Shown: positions 59,231 to 64,000 of the stretch, in pieces
Numbering within the stretch: position 1 is the first letter of the stretch
How the letters are laid out: every line of letters starts with the position of its first letter
Origin: Thermoleophilia bacterium
GTDB taxonomy: Bacteria > Actinomycetota > Thermoleophilia > RBG-16-64-13
Length of the DNA stretch: 64,000 bases
Direction: 5' to 3'
Assembly (NCBI GenBank): GCA_027493445.1
Contig: JAOSKU010000001.1
Coordinates: 980,501-1,044,500 of the forward strand
Translations under genes and position numbers: made by a program
Notes under the pieces: generated by a model
The model's database searches: none
Told to the model about the DNA's origin: nothing
The model's input: only the letters and a program-made list of their open reading frames with translations

Positions 59231-59785
59231 TCACAGGCCGAGGTCGGCGCTGACATTCTTCATGGCGTCCAGGCCGATGGCCAGGAACTCCTCGAGCGGG
59301 ATGCCGAGCTCCTCGCAGGTCAGGATGTCCTCTCGCCGTGCCCCTTTGGCGAAGGCCGGCTCCTTGAAGCGCTTCTTCAAGCTCTTCAGCTGGACAGGCT
59401 CGAGCTTCTTCTCCGGACGGATGAGCGCGGCGGCCGTGATGAGACCAGTGAGGGGATCGGCGGCGAAGAGAGCCCTTGCCATCGTAGCTTGACTGCTCGA
59501 CCCGTTCGCGGGGTTGTGGGCGCGAATGGCGTCGAGAACCTCCTCGTCGTCCAGACCTTCCGCCCGCAGCCACTCGACCGTCCGCAGGCCATGGACGTCC
59601 ATGAGGTCGGCCGTCTCGACCACGTCCAGGTCGTGGAGCAGCCCGGCCAGGGCCCAGCGCTCGCGATCGCCGCCCAGGCGCTCGGCCAAGGCGGCCATGA
59701 TGGCCTCCGCGGCCCGCATGTGGTTGATCAGGTTCTCGCTGCCCACCCGCTCGTGCACCAGGCGCAACGCGGCTTGCCTGTCCAA
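59231..59785 (-). CDS. HD-domain protein
   Basis: 184 residues from TTG at 59785, chosen for its strong AAGGAGG. HD phosphohydrolase-like: HMRAAEAIMAALAERLG, LAGLLHDLDV with the HD pair, MDVHGLRTVEWLRAEG and AHNPANGS. Family COG2316 style proteins of this length are common but uncharacterised. Convergent with the SnoaL-like gene. The 166 bp to the next gene (59786-59951) contain nothing obvious. Confidence 0.85.
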   Translation of the reverse strand: MDRQAALRLVHERVGSENLINHMRAAEAIMAALAERLGGDRERWALAGLLHDLDVVETADLMDVHGLRTVEWLRAEGLDDEEVLDAIRAHNPANGSSSQATMARALFAADPLTGLITAAALIRPEKKLEPVQLKSLKKRFKEPAFAKGARREDILTCEELGIPLEEFLAIGLDAMKNVSADLGL

Positions 59786-59951
59786 TCGGTGCCTCCTTGG
59801 TTTCGGGTGTGCGGCGGCCGCCGCGGATTCTACCACCGGCTTCGCGCACCCGCGAGCTGCTCCGGCCCATGACATTCCCGAGCGGACCAAGGCTGCCGCG
59901 GTGCGCGTTCCGTTGTGAGCGCGGAGTCGCAGCCGGCGCCGGCGTGCCTGC

Positions 59952-60860
59952 TCAAGCAGACCGTGCCGCCATCACCACCTGGTCGCGGCCTCGAGACTTC
60001 GCCTGGTAGAGCGCATCGTCCGCCCAGCGGACCAGCTCCTCGGCGGACTCCCCCCGGCTCGTCGCTCCGCCGATGCTCAGCGTGACCGCCAGTTGAAGGC
60101 CCGCGACCTCGACGGGGCGTTGGGCAACCGCCTCGCGGATCCTCTCGAGGACGGACTCCGCTTGCGAGGATTCGGCCTGCGGCAGCATCACCAGAAACTC
60201 GTCCCCGCCGGTACGACCGAGAGCGTCCTGGCTTCTCAGGGCGGCCTTCGATCGGTTGACGACCACTTGGAGCACCCCGTCACCTACCCCGTGACCATAG
60301 GTGTCGTTGATCAGTTTGAACCGGTCGATGTCGAGCACGCCTACGCCAATGGAGCTGTTCTCGCGGGCCGCCCGAGCCGTCTGCTGAGCCAGCCGCTCGA
60401 GAATGGCCCTGCGGTTCAACGTGCCGGTGAGGGGATCGGTCCGCGCGAGCTGTTCCAGAGTCGTTTGTGTTTGGAGCAGCTTTTCGTTCAACTCGGCGAA
60501 TCTGCGGCCCACTTCCAACCTTGCGCGCAGCTCGTCCCGGTCGAACGGCTTCCCCAGATAGTCGTTCGCCCCCGCATCCAACCCGGTCACGATATCCTGC
60601 TTCCCCTCCCGGGCGGTCAGCAGGATGATGTACGGTGGATTCGGGGCATCCAGCTCCCGCACACGGCGGCACAGCTCCACTCCGTCAAGCCCGGGCATCA
60701 TCCAGTCCAGGATGGCGAGCCGAGGCGCCTTGGCGTCCTGCAGCGCTTTCCAGGCTTCCGCTCCGTCCGAGGTGACTGTCACCTCGTAACCCCATTGGGC
60801 GAGCACCCGCTGGAGGAGGCGGCGCGAGGTCGCGTCATCTTCGGCCACGAGCACTTTCAC
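59952..60860 (-). CDS. Response regulator with GGDEF output (diguanylate cyclase)
   Basis: 302 residues. REC domain (1-120) with acidic pocket EDD, phospho-acceptor D52 in LDWMMPG, and KPFDRDEL. A coiled linker (LNEKLLQTQTTLEQL) leads to a GGDEF domain with DIDRFKLINDTYGH and intact GRTGGDEF. The RxxD product-inhibition site (RSQD) lies five residues before it. Makes c-di-GMP when phosphorylated, by PleD/WspR analogy. ATG at 60860 overlaps the histidine kinase stop (ATGA), so the pair is co-translated. Confidence 0.95.
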   Translation of the reverse strand: MKVLVAEDDATSRRLLQRVLAQWGYEVTVTSDGAEAWKALQDAKAPRLAILDWMMPGLDGVELCRRVRELDAPNPPYIILLTAREGKQDIVTGLDAGANDYLGKPFDRDELRARLEVGRRFAELNEKLLQTQTTLEQLARTDPLTGTLNRRAILERLAQQTARAARENSSIGVGVLDIDRFKLINDTYGHGVGDGVLQVVVNRSKAALRSQDALGRTGGDEFLVMLPQAESSQAESVLERIREAVAQRPVEVAGLQLAVTLSIGGATSRGESAEELVRWADDALYQAKSRGRDQVVMAARSA

Positions 60861-63800
60861 AGCAGCACTCCCTTGGCGCGCAGGACCTCCTTCAGGCCGG
60901 CGAGCTGCCGATCGATGGCGCCCAGGAGGTCGAACAGCTCGCCCGAGTCGCTTGCGGCCGCCTCCTCCAGCTGGGCGGCCAGCCGCCTCAGGGCGTGGGC
61001 TCCTACGCTGGCCGCGGCGCCCTTGAGCGTGTGGGCCTTTCGGCCGACCAGGGCGAGGTCGCCGCGCTGGACGGCCTCCCGGAGTCCGGTAACCTGTTTC
61101 GGGGCGTCGGCCATGAACTCGGCGGCGATCTCGGCCGTAACCTCACGGTCGCCGTCCAGCAAGGTGAGGAGCACCGTCTCGTCGAATGCGGGCTCTTCCT
61201 CGGTGTGGAGCGACTCCGAGGAGGGCGGCCGGTCCTTGGCGCGGACGGAGCGGCCAGGTCCGCGGAGCGACGAAGCGGGCGATTTCGAGGCGATCCAGCG
61301 CCCCAGAACGGCGGAGAGCTCAGCCGGTTTGATGGGTTTGGGAAGATAGTCGTCCATGCCCGCATCGAGGCATTTCTGACGGTCGCCGGCCATCGCATGG
61401 GCCGTGAGGGCGACGATCGGGGTGGTGGGACTCAGGACGCCCGTCCGCGGGTCGCGGATCCGCCGGGTGGCCTCCAGACCGTCCATCCCCGGCATCTGCA
61501 CGTCCATGAGCACGAGGTCGTACACCGCCGACCGAAGCGCCTCCACCGCCTCCGCCCCGGTTTCCACCACATCAGCTCGATACCCCAGCTTCTCCAGGGT
61601 CTTCAGCGCCACCTTCTGGTTAACGGGATTGTCTTCGGCCAACAGAACGCGCACCCGGCCTCTAGCCCACTCGGCCAGGGTGTGGCGGGTGATGATCGGC
61701 GCCGGTTTGCCCGGAGTCTTCTTGGGCGGGAGCTTTCGGCCGAGCACGGCCGCCAGGCAGTCGTAGACCTGCGATTGACGCACCGGCTTCACCAGATAGG
61801 CGTTAAAGCCCAGCTTCTCCATGCGCGCGGCATCCCCGCGGGCCGGTCCGGAGGTCATCATGACCAGGGCCGTCTCGCCGAGCTCCGGGTCGTCTCGGAT
61901 AGACGCTCCCAGCATCTCCCCGTCAACCTGAGGCATGTGCATATCGAGCACGGCGATGCGGAAGGGGTCTCTCTGGGCAGCGGCCTCCCGCAGAACCTCG
62001 AGCGCTGCCTGCGCGGATGCAACCTCCTCGTGCCGGCACCCCCACGATTCCAGCATCCCGGCCAGCACCCGCCGGTTGGTCTCGTTATCATCGACGGCCA
62101 GCACCCTCACACCGAAGACATCGGCGGCTTGGTGCTGCTCCAGGACCACGGAGTCCGGCCGGGCCTTTCCGAAGACGGCGGTGAACCAGAAGGTGGAGCC
62201 GACACCCAGCTCGCTGTCCGCCCCCATCGTACCGCCCATCATGTCCACAAGCCCTTTGGCGATGGAAAGACCCAGCCCGGTGCCCCCGTATTTCCTGGTG
62301 GTGGACACATCGGCTTGGGCAAACGGTTGGAAGAGGACCCCCAGCTGCTCCTGCGAAACCCCCACCCCGGTGTCGCACACGCTGAACCGAACCGTGGCGC
62401 TCGCTTCATCCTCGGACTCGAGGCGAACGTGGACACTCACCTCGCCCCGTTCGGTGAACTTGACGGCGTTCCCCACTAGGTTGGTGAGCACCTGCCGCAG
62501 GCGCCCGGGGTCTCCGGTCAACGCCGAGGGGACGTCGGCCTCCACCAAGGTGGCAAGCTCGATTCCCTTCTCGCAGGCCCGGATGGCCAGAAAAGCCGTC
62601 AGATCTTCGAGGGTCGTGCGCAGGTCGAAGTCGAGCGTCTCCATCTGGAGCTTCCCCGCCTCCATCTTCGAGAAGTCGAGGATGTCGCCGATAACGGACA
62701 GCAGAGCGCCGGCGCTCGATTGGGCCGTCTCCAGGAGGTCGCGCTGCTCGGGAGTGAGATCGGTCTCCAGCAGCAGGTCGATCATGCCGGTCACGCCGTT
62801 CATGGGCGTGCGAATCTCGTGACTCATGTTGGCCAGGAACAGGCTCTTGGCTTCGTTCGCCAGCTGCGCCTCAGCAGCGGCCAGGTTGGCCCGATGAATG
62901 GCGTGCTCCAGCTCCCGGTTGGCGGCCTCCGCGGCTTCCTTGGTCCGGCGCAACTCCTCTTCCGTCCGCTTGCGGTCCGTGATGTCCCGCGCGGAGACGA
63001 AATCGTACTCCTGGCCGTTGAACTCGACGTAGTTGACCGTCACCTCGGCCGGGAAGATCTCGCCGGCCTTGGTCTTGTGACTCGTCTCGAAGGTCAAAGA
63101 GACTCGATCCTTGATCTCCCGCCAGCGGCGGGCCCACGGCTTTGGGACATCCGGATCCACGTCGTACACGGTCATGCTGAGCAGTTCCTCGCGCGAGTAG
63201 CCCAGACGCCGGCACATGGCCTGACTCACGTAGACGATGTTGCTCTCGGGACTGATCCAGAAGATATAGTCGGCCGAGTTGTCCATGGAAAACTGCGTGA
63301 GGCGCAGCGACTCCTCCATGCGCACGCGGTCGCTGATATCGCGGGCGAAGGCGAAGCTATATTTCTTACCTTTGTACTCCACTAAGTTGGTGGTTACTTC
63401 CACGGGGAAGAGCTCGCCACTTTTGGTGGTGTGCACCGTCTCGAACGTGAGGGAGCCCACCTCCTCCAAGCGGCGCCGGTGCTCCGCCCAGGCTTCCCGA
63501 GGCCAGGTGGGATCAATGTCGAACACGGTCATCTCGAGGAGCTCTTCACGGGAGTAGCCGTGGCGCCGGCAGGTGGAATCGCTGACGTAGACGAAACGAC
63601 CGTCGGGATCTATCCAGTGAATCAGGTCGGCCGCTCTGTCCACCGAGAGCTGGGTCAGGCGCAGCGAATCCTCCACCCGCTTGCGCTCGGTGATGTTGTC
63701 GAAAACGGCCACGAAATGGCCCCGCATCGGACTGTACACTGAAATTGAGAGCCAGATTGCCAGTGGCTCCACGAATGTCTCCAGCCGTTCCGGTACCCCG

Positions 63801-64000
63801 GTCGAGGCCACGCGTCCGTAGATGTCGAGCAGCTCCGGATTCGACTCCCTGATCCCCGGGATGACTTCGGTGACCCTCTTGCCCACGACATCGCGCAACC
63901 CCGTCAGTCTCTCGAAGGCGTTGTTGACGTCCAGGTACACAAAGTCCCGTGGTACCCCAGCGACAAAGATCATCCGGCAGTGTGCGTACCCCTCGAGCAT
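60857..64000 (-). CDS. Hybrid sensor histidine kinase (PAS x3-HisKA-HATPase-REC-REC-HPt); N-terminus may be cut
   Basis: 1047 residues to the window edge. The visible ATG at 64000 falls at the beginning of a PAS domain (CRMIF...VYLDVNNAFERLTGL), so more sequence may precede it. PAS domains cover roughly 1-115, 118-240 and 242-365, the last two nearly duplicated (TFETVHTTKSGELFPVEVT and TFETSHKTKAGEIFPAEVT). HisKA has MSHEIRTPMNG with His394. The ATPase has NLVGNAVKF, DTGVGV and GGTGLGLS. Two receivers follow with LDMHMPQVDG and MDVQMPGMDG, then HPt AHTLKGAAASVG. A soluble multistep phosphorelay, likely feeding the REC-GGDEF protein and thus c-di-GMP. Confidence 0.92.
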   Translation of the reverse strand: MLEGYAHCRMIFVAGVPRDFVYLDVNNAFERLTGLRDVVGKRVTEVIPGIRESNPELLDIYGRVASTGVPERLETFVEPLAIWLSISVYSPMRGHFVAVFDNITERKRVEDSLRLTQLSVDRAADLIHWIDPDGRFVYVSDSTCRRHGYSREELLEMTVFDIDPTWPREAWAEHRRRLEEVGSLTFETVHTTKSGELFPVEVTTNLVEYKGKKYSFAFARDISDRVRMEESLRLTQFSMDNSADYIFWISPESNIVYVSQAMCRRLGYSREELLSMTVYDVDPDVPKPWARRWREIKDRVSLTFETSHKTKAGEIFPAEVTVNYVEFNGQEYDFVSARDITDRKRTEEELRRTKEAAEAANRELEHAIHRANLAAAEAQLANEAKSLFLANMSHEIRTPMNGVTGMIDLLLETDLTPEQRDLLETAQSSAGALLSVIGDILDFSKMEAGKLQMETLDFDLRTTLEDLTAFLAIRACEKGIELATLVEADVPSALTGDPGRLRQVLTNLVGNAVKFTERGEVSVHVRLESEDEASATVRFSVCDTGVGVSQEQLGVLFQPFAQADVSTTRKYGGTGLGLSIAKGLVDMMGGTMGADSELGVGSTFWFTAVFGKARPDSVVLEQHQAADVFGVRVLAVDDNETNRRVLAGMLESWGCRHEEVASAQAALEVLREAAAQRDPFRIAVLDMHMPQVDGEMLGASIRDDPELGETALVMMTSGPARGDAARMEKLGFNAYLVKPVRQSQVYDCLAAVLGRKLPPKKTPGKPAPIITRHTLAEWARGRVRVLLAEDNPVNQKVALKTLEKLGYRADVVETGAEAVEALRSAVYDLVLMDVQMPGMDGLEATRRIRDPRTGVLSPTTPIVALTAHAMAGDRQKCLDAGMDDYLPKPIKPAELSAVLGRWIASKSPASSLRGPGRSVRAKDRPPSSESLHTEEEPAFDETVLLTLLDGDREVTAEIAAEFMADAPKQVTGLREAVQRGDLALVGRKAHTLKGAAASVGAHALRRLAAQLEEAAASDSGELFDLLGAIDRQLAGLKEVLRAKGVLL

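Overview
The window is high-GC bacterial chromosome with the gene order of an actinobacterium. Two blocks match neighbourhoods known from Mycobacterium and Streptomyces: (tilS-hpt-ftsH-folE-folP-folB-folK ... coaX-dus-greA-lysS) and (rsmI, metG-tatD-rsmA-ispE, tRNA-Gln, glmU-prs-rplY-pth-mfd-mazG-eno-ftsB-DUF501-ppx). The mcsA/mcsB genes, type III pantothenate kinase, a DUF3786 protein and a c-type cytochrome lipoprotein suggest a deep-branching, non-mycelial actinomycete lineage rather than a classical Actinomycetia. This is inference from gene content only.

Layout. 1-16088 is a long leftward block: a 3'-truncated McsB homologue lacking every catalytic residue, mcsA, lysS, greA, dus, coaX, the NAD genes nadC-nadB-nadA, the folate genes folK-folB-folP-folE, ftsH, hpt and tilS. 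16228-24408 is mixed: a ferredoxin, a polysaccharide deacetylase diverging from a GGDEF/HD-GYP protein, dodecin, two transporters, a cytochrome c and a phosphoribosyltransferase. 24518-47095 is the second leftward block, running from tRNA-Leu through ppx (fused to DUF501), ftsB, pyk, eno, mazG, a PrsA/SurA-type foldase, mfd, pth, rplY, prs, glmU, tRNA-Gln, ispE, a lipoprotein, rsmA, tatD, metG and rsmI to a ROK sugar kinase. 47194-51136 is a PadR-controlled MacB/FtsX-type ABC exporter with a clear operator. 51221-64000 holds an L,D-transpeptidase operon, a NUDIX protein, an asparaginase II-GNAT fusion, a DUF3786-DUF2007 protein, a radical SAM enzyme, an amidohydrolase, a SnoaL-like protein, an HD protein and a hybrid histidine kinase with a REC-GGDEF partner.

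The most unusual feature is a dispersed family of about 162-bp imperfect palindromes at 11803-12018, 19603-19763 (degenerate), 30236-30399, 41348-41569 and 45824-46146. Units have perfect 9-14 bp terminal inverted repeats. The terminal sequence differs between copies but is exactly self-complementary within each complete copy. One 162-bp unit sits inside another, and several copies lie directly at the stop codon of a neighbouring gene. No transposase is present, so this looks like a non-autonomous, hairpin-forming element.

Quality warning: at least 23 single-base indels, nearly all in G/C homopolymers, break 16 otherwise well-conserved genes. They look like base-calling errors, not real pseudogenes. 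Affected genes are given here at their full corrected extent, with the break position stated.
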